Shown here: positions 44,895-53,019 of the stretch, one piece after another
Layout of the letters: each line of letters opens with the position of its first letter
Numbering within the stretch: the first letter of the stretch is position 1
Origin: Bacillota bacterium
GTDB lineage: Bacteria > Bacillota > Sulfobacillia > Sulfobacillales > Sulfobacillaceae
Length of the DNA: 64,000 nt
Direction: 5' to 3'
Assembly: GCA_026627385.1 (NCBI GenBank)
Contig: JAPNUR010000019.1
Coordinates: forward strand, 1-64,000
Made by a program: the position numbers and the translations under genes
The notes under the pieces: generated by a model
Databases searched by the model: none
Told to the model about the DNA's origin: nothing
What the model saw: the letters and a program-made list of their open reading frames with translations, nothing else

Positions 44895-45199
44895 AAACCG
44901 CCAGCGGCTGACAGCGCCTGAATACCCATCCGGGATGACTCAGGCCGTCGGCCGTTTCGATTTTTGCGCGTCCTATGCGGCGGTTTGCCCTCCTTATCGT
45001 TCCGCGCGCATGCTGTTGATGGTTGCGGTGCATCCTGGGATGGCACCGCAGAAAAGTGGGCATAATTTCCAAGGACGATGTGCGGGCCGAGCGAGCCATG
45101 AATTGGCGATATACCGCAACAGAATTTGGCCACACTATCAACGCGAGGTACACGGCGTTTACAGGCAATAATTTGGCTTCGCGGAAAGGAGGGCCGCCG
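44895..45199. other. Upstream region of lonB
   Basis: About 305 bases without a supported gene. An in-frame extension of lonB exists here but has atypical composition and no ribosome-binding site. Expected to hold the lonB promoter; no clear -35/-10 pair identified. Confidence 0.4.
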
Positions 45200-46891
45200 A
45201 TGACCTTTCAAAGCATCGTGACCTTCGTCCAGTTCTTCCTTATCGTGGTGATAGGGCTATACTTTTGGAATGCCCTGAAATCCCAGCAAGGGGCCAAAGT
45301 GGCTGTGGAACGCGAGTCGAAAAAAGAGATTGACAAATTGCGCCGACTGCGTGCCATTCATTTGAGCGAGCCCTTGTCGGAAAAGACACGCCCCACGAGC
45401 TTTGAGGAAATTGTGGGGCAACAGGATGGCATTCGCGCACTAAAAGCCGCCTTATGCGGTCCCAATCCGCAGCACGTCATCATTTATGGGCCGCCTGGCG
45501 TCGGCAAAACCGCCGCTGCCCGCTTGGTGTTGGAGGAGGCTAAGAAAATGGCTTGGTCTCCCTTTCGTGCTGATGCCAAGTTCGTCGAACTGGATGCGAC
45601 TACCGCCCGTTTTGACGAACGGGGAATTGCTGATCCGTTGATTGGTTCGGTCCACGATCCCATCTACCAAGGGGCTGGGCCCATGGGGATGGCCGGCATT
45701 CCTCAACCGAAGCCTGGGGCTGTCACTAAAGCTCACGGCGGCATCTTGTTTATCGACGAGATCGGTGAGTTGCATCCTATTCAGATGAATAAGCTGCTCA
45801 AAGTCTTGGAGGATCGCAAGGTTTACTTAGAGTCAGCGTATTATAACGCGGAAGATCAAAACATTCCCCTGCACATTCAAGACATCTTCGAAAACGGTCT
45901 GCCAGCCGACTTCCGCCTCGTGGGCGCCACCACCCGTCAGCCTCACGAAATCCCTCCGGCTATCCGCTCGCGTTGTTTGGAGATTTACTTTCGCGCGCTA
46001 TTGCCGGACGAAGTTGAGGTCATTGCGGCGAATGCGGCGCGCCGCATGGGCGTGAACATTGAGACGGGGGCATTGGACGTCATCAAACGTTACGCCACCA
46101 ATGGCCGTGAAGCGGTGAATATGATTCAAATTGCCGCGGGTGTCGCCATGACCGAAGAACGGTCGGACATTCGGCAGGCGGATGTGGAGTGGGTAGTCAA
46201 CTCAGGGCAGTATAACCCGCGTCCGGAAAAGAAGGTCGCCGAACGCCCGCTTGTCGGCATGGTCAACGGTCTAGCTGTCTACGGCCCGAATTTAGGCACC
46301 ATTTTGGAGGTTGAGGCAGTGGCCCGGCCCGTTCTTCCCGGAACTGGTCGCATTTATGTGACCGGCGTGGTGGATGAGGAAGAGATCGGGGGTCATGGTC
46401 GCACCATCCGGCGAAAGTCCATGGCGCGAAGCTCCGTCGAAAATGTGCTCACGGTGTTGCACAACGTGCTGCATTTAAACACCCAAGACTATGATCTCCA
46501 CGTCAATTTCCCGGGTGGGGTGCCGCTGGATGGTCCCTCTGCTGGCGTGAGCATTGCCACGGCGTTATATTCCGCGATCACCGAACAACCTGTTGATAAC
46601 CGACTGGCGATGACCGGGGAACTATCCATCCGCGGACAAGTGCGGCCCGTGGGCGGAGTGGTGGCCAAAGTTGAAGCGGCACGACAGGCGGGGTGTCAAC
46701 GGGTTTTGATTCCTCGCGAGAACTGGCAGGACATGTTCCGCACCTTACCCATCGAGGTTATTCCGGTTGATACCCTGACGGAGGTTGTGGCTAAGGCTGT
46801 AATGGCGCAACCGTTGAGCGAACAGACGGGCCAACCAGTCATGGATACCCCGCTATTGTCGGCCAGTCCCGGAACCCCGCCAGGGGGATGA
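45200..46891 (+). CDS. lonB: Membrane-anchored ATP-dependent protease LonB
   Basis: A 563-aa AAA+ serine protease. An N-terminal membrane helix (about residues 6-24) is followed by the ATPase domain with Walker [12 protein letters not shown] (residue 97 on) and Walker [10 protein letters not shown]. The Lon proteolytic domain has Ser447 in [13 protein letters not shown], and the partner Lys is in [14 protein letters not shown]. This is the Bacillus LonB type, made in the forespore and in stress. ATG 45200 is preceded by AAAGGAGG. A terminator separates it from lon. Confidence 0.92.
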   Translation: MTFQSIVTFVQFFLIVVIGLYFWNALKSQQGAKVAVERESKKEIDKLRRLRAIHLSEPLSEKTRPTSFEEIVGQQDGIRALKAALCGPNPQHVIIYGPPGVGKTAAARLVLEEAKKMAWSPFRADAKFVELDATTARFDERGIADPLIGSVHDPIYQGAGPMGMAGIPQPKPGAVTKAHGGILFIDEIGELHPIQMNKLLKVLEDRKVYLESAYYNAEDQNIPLHIQDIFENGLPADFRLVGATTRQPHEIPPAIRSRCLEIYFRALLPDEVEVIAANAARRMGVNIETGALDVIKRYATNGREAVNMIQIAAGVAMTEERSDIRQADVEWVVNSGQYNPRPEKKVAERPLVGMVNGLAVYGPNLGTILEVEAVARPVLPGTGRIYVTGVVDEEEIGGHGRTIRRKSMARSSVENVLTVLHNVLHLNTQDYDLHVNFPGGVPLDGPSAGVSIATALYSAITEQPVDNRLAMTGELSIRGQVRPVGGVVAKVEAARQAGCQRVLIPRENWQDMFRTLPIEVIPVDTLTEVVAKAVMAQPLSEQTGQPVMDTPLLSASPGTPPGG

Positions 46892-46903
46892 ATCTCACGA
46901 CAA

Positions 46904-46930
46904 GGGGCGGCGTAAGAGGCGCCCCTTTTT
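46904..46930 (+). terminator. Intrinsic terminator after lonB
   Basis: GGGGCG (46904-46909) pairs with CGCCCC (46920-46925), followed by TTTTT (46926-46930), 13 bp after the lonB stop. Confidence 0.85.
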
Positions 46931-46968
46931 CAATCGAGTTTGGTAATATGATGCGGGGGGCGAAGCTA

Positions 46969-49278
46969 ATGGAACTACCGTTATTACCTCTGCGTGGCGT
47001 GCTAGTCTTTCCGTCCATGGTTGTGCCCTTGGAGATTGGCCGCAAGAAAAGTTTGAATGCGTTAGAACGGGCGATGCTGACGGATCGTTCCTTGGTTTTT
47101 GTTGCCCAAAAAGATACGCGTCAGGATGACCCTGGCGCTGACGACATTTATCGCGTAGGGGTGGTTGCTGAAGTCAAGCAGGTGCTGAAGATGCCCCAAG
47201 GCGGGTCCAAGGTGGTGGTGGAAGGCCGTGTCCGCTGCCGCATCCTATCGGTGACCGACTTAGGGGAAGGCTTTAGCGCGGACATTGAAGAGGTTCCGGA
47301 CCAAGTCACCATGACCGATGAATTGGAAGCGCTCATGCACACGGCCGCCGATTTGTTTGAGGTGTATATTAAAAACTCCCGGAAAATGTTGGGTGAAGCG
47401 ACGGTAGCGGTAAATATTGAAGATCCCGCTCGGCTATCGGACACCATTGTGGCCAACCTGGACATCCGCACTCAGGAAAAGCAAGAGATCTTGGAAGCCT
47501 TTGACGTCACCGAACGGCTCAACCGAGTGTCTGATATTCTCTCGCGGCAAATTGAGTTATTAGAAATCGAAAAGCGGATTTCCGGCCGGGTGCGGCGGCA
47601 AATGGAGCGAACTCAGCGAGAATATTACTTGCGCGAACAATTAAAGGCCATTCAGCGAGAATTGGGCGAGACTGACGAGAGCGAGAGCGAAATCCAAGAG
47701 CTGAGACGGCGCTTGGACGAGATGGCTGATTTACCGCAGGCGATTCATGACAAGATTGAGCGGGAAATTAACCGATTGCACAAAATGTCTCCGATGTCGG
47801 CAGAAGCGGTGGTCGTGCGCACCTATCTCGACTGGCTTCTGGAGTTGCCCTGGACGGTGAAAAGCGACACGGTCATTCAGCTTCCAGAAGCGGAAGCCAT
47901 CTTGGAAGCTGAACACTTTGGCCTTAATCCTGTGAAAGAACGCATTTTGGAATATTTAGCGGTGCAGTCCTTGGCCCGCGACCTTAAAAGTCCGATTTTG
48001 TGCCTAGTGGGACCCCCTGGTGTGGGAAAAACATCGCTGGCTCGGTCTATCGCCCGTGCTACGGGCCGGCGTTTTGTGCGCATTTCGCTGGGTGGCGTGC
48101 GCGACGAAGCAGAAATTCGCGGCCACCGCCGGACGTATGTGGGGGCCATGCCCGGCCGCATTATTCAAGGGATTCGGCAGGCGGGCACCAAAAATCCTTT
48201 GTTTTTGCTTGATGAAATCGACAAGATGGCCACCGACTTTCGCGGCGATCCGTCAGCGGCGCTGCTGGAGGTTCTGGACCCGGAGCAAAACCAACATTTT
48301 TCCGACCATTACGTCGAGTTGCCGTTTGACCTGTCGGAAGTCATGTTCATTACCACGGCTAACGTAGCCCACCTCATTCCGCGACCGCTGTTAGACCGCA
48401 TGGAAACGATCGCCATTCCCGGATACACCGAAGAGGAAAAGTTGCACATCGCCGAGCGATACTTGTGGCCGCGGCAGGTCCAGCGACATGGACTGACGGA
48501 AGACGAAATTCACCTGGGGCGGCGCGCGATGACCCGGGTAATTCGTGAATACACGCGAGAGGCGGGCGTGCGGCAACTAGAACGGGAACTAGCGGCATTG
48601 TGCCGGAAAGGTGCGCGCGAAATCGTGGAGGGCCAAAAGCGGCGCGTGCGCATCACCACACAGAACCTGTCCCACTATTTAGGAAAGTCCAAAGTCCGCC
48701 ATCCTGCCGTTGAAACCGCGGCTGAAATCGGGGTGGTTACAGGGTTGGCGGTGACCGATGTCGGCGGGGACATCATGGCTATCGAGGCCACCACCATGCC
48801 GGGACAGGGGCGGCTGACCCTGACGGGCCAATTAGGCGATGTGATGCAAGAGTCGGCGCGCGCAGGCTATAGCTATATCCGTTCCCACCGGGAACATCTG
48901 GGAGTAGCCGAAGGGTTTAACGACAACACGGATTTGCATATTCACGTGCCTGAAGGCGCGATTCCCAAAGACGGACCGTCAGCTGGCATCGCCATGGCGA
49001 CGGCGATGATCTCCGCCTTAAGCGGGAGGCCTGTGCGACCGGACGTGGCCATGACCGGCGAAATTACCTTGCGCGGTCGTGTACTTCCGGTCGGCGGGAT
49101 TAAGGAAAAAGTACTGGCGGCGCATCGGGCGGGCATTAAAGAAATCATCATTCCCGAAAAAAATCGTCCAGATCTCGACGAGTTGCCGGCCAACATACGC
49201 CGTCAACTCCGCATCCACTTGGTCAATCAAATGGATGAAGTGCTCGAAGTGGCGCTTGAGGAGAGTCAGACCGCATGA
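46969..49278 (+). CDS. lon: ATP-dependent protease Lon
   Basis: A 769-aa cytosolic AAA+ protease that degrades damaged and regulatory proteins. The N-terminal substrate domain begins [13 protein letters not shown]. Walker [12 protein letters not shown] starts near residue 348, and Walker B is [10 protein letters not shown]. The catalytic dyad is Ser671 in [14 protein letters not shown] and Lys714 in [12 protein letters not shown] chose ATG 46969, 8 bases after a G-rich site; an earlier in-frame ATG at 46948 is possible. It overlaps engB by 4 bp. Confidence 0.95.
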   Translation: MELPLLPLRGVLVFPSMVVPLEIGRKKSLNALERAMLTDRSLVFVAQKDTRQDDPGADDIYRVGVVAEVKQVLKMPQGGSKVVVEGRVRCRILSVTDLGEGFSADIEEVPDQVTMTDELEALMHTAADLFEVYIKNSRKMLGEATVAVNIEDPARLSDTIVANLDIRTQEKQEILEAFDVTERLNRVSDILSRQIELLEIEKRISGRVRRQMERTQREYYLREQLKAIQRELGETDESESEIQELRRRLDEMADLPQAIHDKIEREINRLHKMSPMSAEAVVVRTYLDWLLELPWTVKSDTVIQLPEAEAILEAEHFGLNPVKERILEYLAVQSLARDLKSPILCLVGPPGVGKTSLARSIARATGRRFVRISLGGVRDEAEIRGHRRTYVGAMPGRIIQGIRQAGTKNPLFLLDEIDKMATDFRGDPSAALLEVLDPEQNQHFSDHYVELPFDLSEVMFITTANVAHLIPRPLLDRMETIAIPGYTEEEKLHIAERYLWPRQVQRHGLTEDEIHLGRRAMTRVIREYTREAGVRQLERELAALCRKGAREIVEGQKRRVRITTQNLSHYLGKSKVRHPAVETAAEIGVVTGLAVTDVGGDIMAIEATTMPGQGRLTLTGQLGDVMQESARAGYSYIRSHREHLGVAEGFNDNTDLHIHVPEGAIPKDGPSAGIAMATAMISALSGRPVRPDVAMTGEITLRGRVLPVGGIKEKVLAAHRAGIKEIIIPEKNRPDLDELPANIRRQLRIHLVNQMDEVLEVALEESQTA

Positions 49279-49859
49279 AATCAGGCGCGACGCATGGTAA
49301 GGGGACGCTGGTCAAGAGCGCCTTAGATATTGGCGACATGCCCAAGAATGGGTGGAGTGAAGTGGCCTTTTTGGGCCGATCCAACGCGGGAAAATCCTCG
49401 CTCATTAATGCCTTGGTAGGCCGCAAAATCGCGCACACCAGTGGCACGCCAGGGCGCACGCAACGCATTCACTTTTACGCCATGCCGTCATGGTACATTG
49501 TAGACCTTCCGGGGTTTGGGTATGCCCGCGTGTCCAAAATGGAGCGGGCGCAATTTGGGCAGGCCGTTGATACCTACTTGCAAGAGCGGCAACCGTTGGT
49601 AGCAGCGATTTTGATCCAAGATGTGCGCCGTGATCCGGAAGACGAAGAAAGAATGGTGGTGCAGTGGGCCCTAGAGCGAAATCTGCTATTTCTGGTCGCA
49701 GCGAGTAAAATTGACCGACTCAACCAGCGGGAGAAACGCGAGCGCGAAGAGCGACTGAAAAGTTTATACCCATGCCCCGTGTACTTGGTATCTAGCCGGA
49801 CGCGGGAAGGGGTTGATGCCATCAAACAGGCTATTGGGGGATTAGGGCTTCAGTTCTAA
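49275..49859 (+). CDS. engB: Ribosome-biogenesis GTPase EngB
   Basis: A 194-aa TrmE-Era-EngA-type GTPase (YsxC/YihA) needed for assembly of the large ribosomal subunit. G1 is [11 protein letters not shown]2 lies at TPGRTQ, G3 is DLPGFG, and the G4 position reads SKIDRL rather than the common TKxD. It starts inside the end of lon, the usual lon-engB arrangement of Firmicutes. The last 18 bp overlap the convergent histidine phosphatase gene. Confidence 0.95.
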   Translation: MKSGATHGKGTLVKSALDIGDMPKNGWSEVAFLGRSNAGKSSLINALVGRKIAHTSGTPGRTQRIHFYAMPSWYIVDLPGFGYARVSKMERAQFGQAVDTYLQERQPLVAAILIQDVRRDPEDEERMVVQWALERNLLFLVAASKIDRLNQREKREREERLKSLYPCPVYLVSSRTREGVDAIKQAIGGLGLQF

Positions 49860-50450
49860 CCGCCAGTGATAGGTGGTGGGTTCGCCAAATCCGATACGGG
49901 GCAGTCGACGACCGACGAGGTGACCGCGCCGCATCAAGAGATCGATAGTGACCAATAAAAAGCCGGAGTGGGAGACCACCGCGAGTTTATTCACTTCGCG
50001 TTGATAGGCGAGGATGACGGCGGCGGCTTCTTCACTGCGCGCTGTTGAGCGCAGGCGTCCCTCAGGAGGGATGTTGTAAAACCAGGCAAAGCGGAGATAA
50101 CTCCACCAGACCTCACTAGGCCATCGTCGATTTAAAAACCAGGTGTCTTTCTCAGGTACGCGCACCGGAATTTCCCGAAACAACGGGTCCACTTTCAACG
50201 GGGCACCACGGCCAAACAATTCGGCGGTCTCAAGCGCCCGTGGCAGATCGGACGAAATCACTAAGTCGGGAACCGGATAATGTTGGTAGAGCCGCTGAAG
50301 CCGTGCAGATTCGTCTGAACTCAATCCGGCATCGTCGTAAGCGTCCAGATAACGGTTAAATTCACTTTTCGTCAAAAGAAGAGGGTTAGCCGGGAGATTG
50401 GGCCGCCCATGGCGCATAACCCATAGTATTTTACCGTCCCCATTGACCAT
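49842..50450 (-). CDS. Histidine phosphatase superfamily protein
   Basis: A 202-aa protein of the phosphoglycerate-mutase fold. The catalytic RHG is in VMRHGRP (about residues 12-18), the second His in VVSHSGFLL (about 160), and ISSDLPRALETA supplies the second phosphate pocket. A middle region rich in Trp and Arg (WFLNRRWPSEVWWSYLRFAW) is longer than usual for this family. Substrate unknown. The gene stands alone, convergent with engB. Confidence 0.78.
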   Translation of the reverse strand: MVNGDGKILWVMRHGRPNLPANPLLLTKSEFNRYLDAYDDAGLSSDESARLQRLYQHYPVPDLVISSDLPRALETAELFGRGAPLKVDPLFREIPVRVPEKDTWFLNRRWPSEVWWSYLRFAWFYNIPPEGRLRSTARSEEAAAVILAYQREVNKLAVVSHSGFLLVTIDLLMRRGHLVGRRLPRIGFGEPTTYHWRLELKP

Positions 50451-50867
50451 ACGACCAAGCTACCCAATTGGAAGGATCCGGTCAAGTGAAGATTTTATGT
50501 TGCGCAGGATAAAGCGGGTCCTAGGAAGGCGTGACGCTGAGGTTCCGAGTCGGATTCTGTACGTCGTTGCTACCCCAGACCGAGTGGCCATTTAGGGCGG
50601 GCCCACATATTGTGGGAGTGTTGTAGTTTGACCGGAATTGCCTCATAAAGGCCTGGCAGTTCCGAGGAGGAGGGGTCAATGCGGCATGGCGTCACCGTCC
50701 TTCCCTGCTTGGCCCGTGATCTTCTTCTCGCACGAATGTGCTGCCGGCGTCCTGGTTCTTCCACCGTTTCCATTAGAAAGTATGGGGCGGCGTTTCCCGA
50801 AATGACAGGAGGCGTTTAAGTTTTGTCGAATGCTTAAGGGCTTGGACTTGTTGTGAGGTGACGACAA
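50451..50867. other. Gene-free stretch before the GNAT gene
   Basis: About 417 bases with no supported gene. Short frames on both strands have no ribosome-binding site. It should contain the promoter of the downstream GNAT gene. Confidence 0.45.
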
Positions 50868-51407
50868 TTGTTGGCGGGATTAACGCGAGAGTTTCGACGC
50901 ATTCGCCGCTTACAGCATGACGACGTTCCCCGTTTGATGGCTTGGGACAACGATCCGGAACTCTTTCAGTTAACGGGCAAGAAGTTTCGGCACGATGACA
51001 AAGAAGAGACATGGTGGCATCGACTCCAACATGACCGCTCGCGGCTCGCGTTTGCGATTGTGGATGATGAGGGACAACTCATTGGTGACGTGGCCTTTGA
51101 ACAAATCGGGTGGCGCGCGCGCGAAGCAGAAATTCGCATTTCCATCGGCGATAAGCGATATTGGAACCGCGGATACGGCACAGAGGCCTTACAGGAGGCG
51201 CTCTGGGCCGCATTTCATGAGTTGTCGCTAAATCGCGTATACTTGCGCGTGCGGGCAGACAATTCCCGCGCAATCCGCACCTATGAAAAAGTCGGTTTTC
51301 GCACCGTGGGTCGGTTGCAGGCCACGGGACGATTAGAACGGTACACAGATCTTCACCTGATGGAGGTGACGGAAGCTCAATACCGCGCGCTGATGGCCAA
51401 GGCTTGA
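50868..51407 (+). CDS. GNAT acetyltransferase (RimJ/RimL-like)
   Basis: A 179-aa single-domain acetyltransferase. The family landmarks are IRRLQHDDVPRLMAWDND, IGDKRYWNRGYGTEALQ (acetyl-CoA loop, about 88-104), RVYLRVRADNSRAIRTY and EKVGFRTVGRL. Relatives acetylate ribosomal protein N-termini or small amines. It starts at TTG 50868 (or TTG 50871) after GAGGTGACG. The last 31 bp overlap the convergent lipoprotein gene. Confidence 0.82.
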   Translation: MLAGLTREFRRIRRLQHDDVPRLMAWDNDPELFQLTGKKFRHDDKEETWWHRLQHDRSRLAFAIVDDEGQLIGDVAFEQIGWRAREAEIRISIGDKRYWNRGYGTEALQEALWAAFHELSLNRVYLRVRADNSRAIRTYEKVGFRTVGRLQATGRLERYTDLHLMEVTEAQYRALMAKA

Positions 51408-52264
51408 TAAGCCGGCAGTGGGTCGACGGCGATTGAATAGGGGCGCCAGTCGGATGTCCATGTGTGGGCACGGTTGTAGGTGCTGAGATCCGGAAAGGTC
51501 GTTGGGGGCCAGTACGCGTACCGGAGCGCGAGACGTATGGTGCCGACGCTCGCGGTGCCGGATAGGCACTGGACAATGTTCTCGGGGCTGTTGGTGTGAA
51601 GGTACCATAACGCGAGGTTCAAGCTGTTCAAAAAGCGCGATACTAAGGGATTAGCATTTCGGGCGCTGACCGTCCATGTTGGAATAGGCCCGGTGGACGC
51701 TCCTAACCAGGAGAGGACGACCGTGTGGGGATCGATGGCCTTCAGCTGACTGGCTTCCGGCAAGGTGACCCAAACCCAAGGGAGCCCATGCCGCGCCCAT
51801 GCCCGTTCAATTTGCGGCCAGGCGATGGTGACGGGGGTGGACGCGACAGCGTGATGGAGCGCCAAGACGTGGACGATGAGGGATTCACTGGGTTTGACGG
51901 ACGCGGCGATGAGGAGCGGTAAATGTGTAAGATGCCGGAGGCGAAACTGGGGATCGGGTGCTGGTCCGACTAACACCACATCGGGACGTACGGCCAGGTA
52001 GCCTACGATCGGCCAGATCGTGCCCGCGGGCTCAATGCGCACCATGGCTTCGGGTGCGGATACCCACCGGATAGCCAGGTGGTTGTCACGGAAGAAGCCG
52101 AGCGCGTCGGCCAACCGGACGGGTAACATGCCTAAGGCCTGGTGTGCGGCGTAAACGGTTAGGACAGGGCTGGCGACCTTGGATGGCGGCGGGGCCGTGC
52201 CACATCCTGTCACGACGATAAGTAGGCTCATGAGAATGAGACGTTTGAGTTGCGATCGAAGCAT
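51377..52264 (-). CDS. Substrate-binding lipoprotein, NMT1/SsuA-like
   Basis: A 295-aa lipoprotein with signal peptide and lipobox (VVTGC, Cys at about residue 21). VYAAHQALGMLPVRLADALGFF resembles the start of the NMT1/SsuA/TauA binding proteins, but later motifs are weak. These proteins capture sulfonates, nitrate or thiamine precursors for ABC import. No permease or ATPase gene is adjacent, so it is an orphan here. Confidence 0.6.
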   Translation of the reverse strand: MLRSQLKRLILMSLLIVVTGCGTAPPPSKVASPVLTVYAAHQALGMLPVRLADALGFFRDNHLAIRWVSAPEAMVRIEPAGTIWPIVGYLAVRPDVVLVGPAPDPQFRLRHLTHLPLLIAASVKPSESLIVHVLALHHAVASTPVTIAWPQIERAWARHGLPWVWVTLPEASQLKAIDPHTVVLSWLGASTGPIPTWTVSARNANPLVSRFLNSLNLALWYLHTNSPENIVQCLSGTASVGTIRLALRYAYWPPTTFPDLSTYNRAHTWTSDWRPYSIAVDPLPAYQALAISARY

Positions 52265-52385
52265 TCCCTACCGAGTTCCCTCCCCGACCACCTTATGTCC
52301 TAACTGGACAAAGAAGACCGCGCGACCCCGCATAAATTTTCGGCCGGAGGTCAGACTACGGGCGTCATACGCGGTGGCGTCTTGA

Positions 52386-52413
52386 TTGACACGCTTAGGA
52401 CTTAAGATATAAT
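52386..52413 (+). promoter_or_regulatory. groES promoter
   Basis: TTGACA (52386-52391), 16 bp, TATAAT (52408-52413), both perfect consensus, 50 bp before the groES ATG. No CIRCE element is present. Confidence 0.8.
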
Positions 52414-52462
52414 TGAACTGCCACTTTATCGTGGGTTATCTCAGGAAGCGAGGGATATCGGA

Positions 52463-52726
52463 ATGCAGGTTCGACCCTTAGGGGATCGCGTGTTAGTGAA
52501 ATTGGTGGAAGAAGAGCAACGGACCCAGAGTGGTATTTACATCCCAGATACTGCCAAGGACAAGCCGCAGACCGGCCTGGTAGTGGCTGTGGGCGACGGC
52601 GAGGACGTCAAGGTGAAGAATGGGCAACGAGTGTTGTTTGCCAAGTTTGCGGGAACCGAGATTAAGATTGACAATGTTGAGCACCTAATTTTGTCGTCCG
52701 ACGACATTCTCGCGGTCGTGGAGTAA
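52463..52726 (+). CDS. groES: Co-chaperonin GroES, short form
   Basis: An 87-aa GroES with the conserved start ([16 protein letters not shown]), mobile loop ([17 protein letters not shown], with IYI where most have IVL) and C-terminal end ([19 protein letters not shown], then ILAVVE). Compared with the usual 94-97 residues, it lacks about 8 residues between AVGDGE and VKNGQ, where the roof hairpin of the dome lies. No groEL follows; the next gene is valS. It likely caps a GroEL encoded elsewhere. Promoter is sigma-A type without CIRCE. Confidence 0.88.
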   Translation: MQVRPLGDRVLVKLVEEEQRTQSGIYIPDTAKDKPQTGLVVAVGDGEDVKVKNGQRVLFAKFAGTEIKIDNVEHLILSSDDILAVVE

Positions 52727-52754
52727 CATAATTTTTGAATGAGTTGCGACTGAT

Positions 52755-53002
52755 GAGGGGAAGAAGCGCTTAGCCGTTAGTTCAAGAGAGCGGGTGTGGG
52801 TGGGAATCCTGCGTAACGCAAGCGCGAGTGGACCCGGAAGTCTCTTGAGATCGTCCAGCGGCTTTGGGTGAGGCACGTGCCGAACCGACGCGAATCAAGA
52901 CGGGAGCGCCCGTTATCGCGCGCTAAAGGCCTCCCTAAAGAGGCAAAGTAAGGTGGTACCGCGAACTCCTGTTTCGCCCTTAGCGAAGCAGGGGTTTTAT
53001 TT
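52755..53002 (+). promoter_or_regulatory. T-box riboswitch of valS (GTC specifier)
   Basis: A tRNA-sensing leader. Stem I is built from AGCCG (52772-52776) with CGGCT (52859-52863) and CAAGAGA (52783-52789) with TCTCTTG (52841-52847); the specifier loop between them presents GTC (52853-52855), a valine codon. The T-box core AAGGTGGTACCGCG is at 52950-52963, and its TGGT can pair with the ACCA end of uncharged tRNA-Val. The terminator stem is 52966-52977 with 53083-equivalent partner 52983-52994, followed by TTTTATTT. Uncharged tRNA-Val should favour read-through into valS. Confidence 0.93.
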
Positions 53003-53019
53003 AGTGGGAGGAGAAAGCC

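Noticed and set aside
45023-45199. Longer N-terminus for LonB
   Set aside because: The extra 59 codons have no ribosome-binding site and precede a clear AAAGGAGG plus a membrane-helix start at 45200.
52390-52462. CIRCE (HrcA) element before groES
   Set aside because: Neither TTAGCACTC nor its complement is present.
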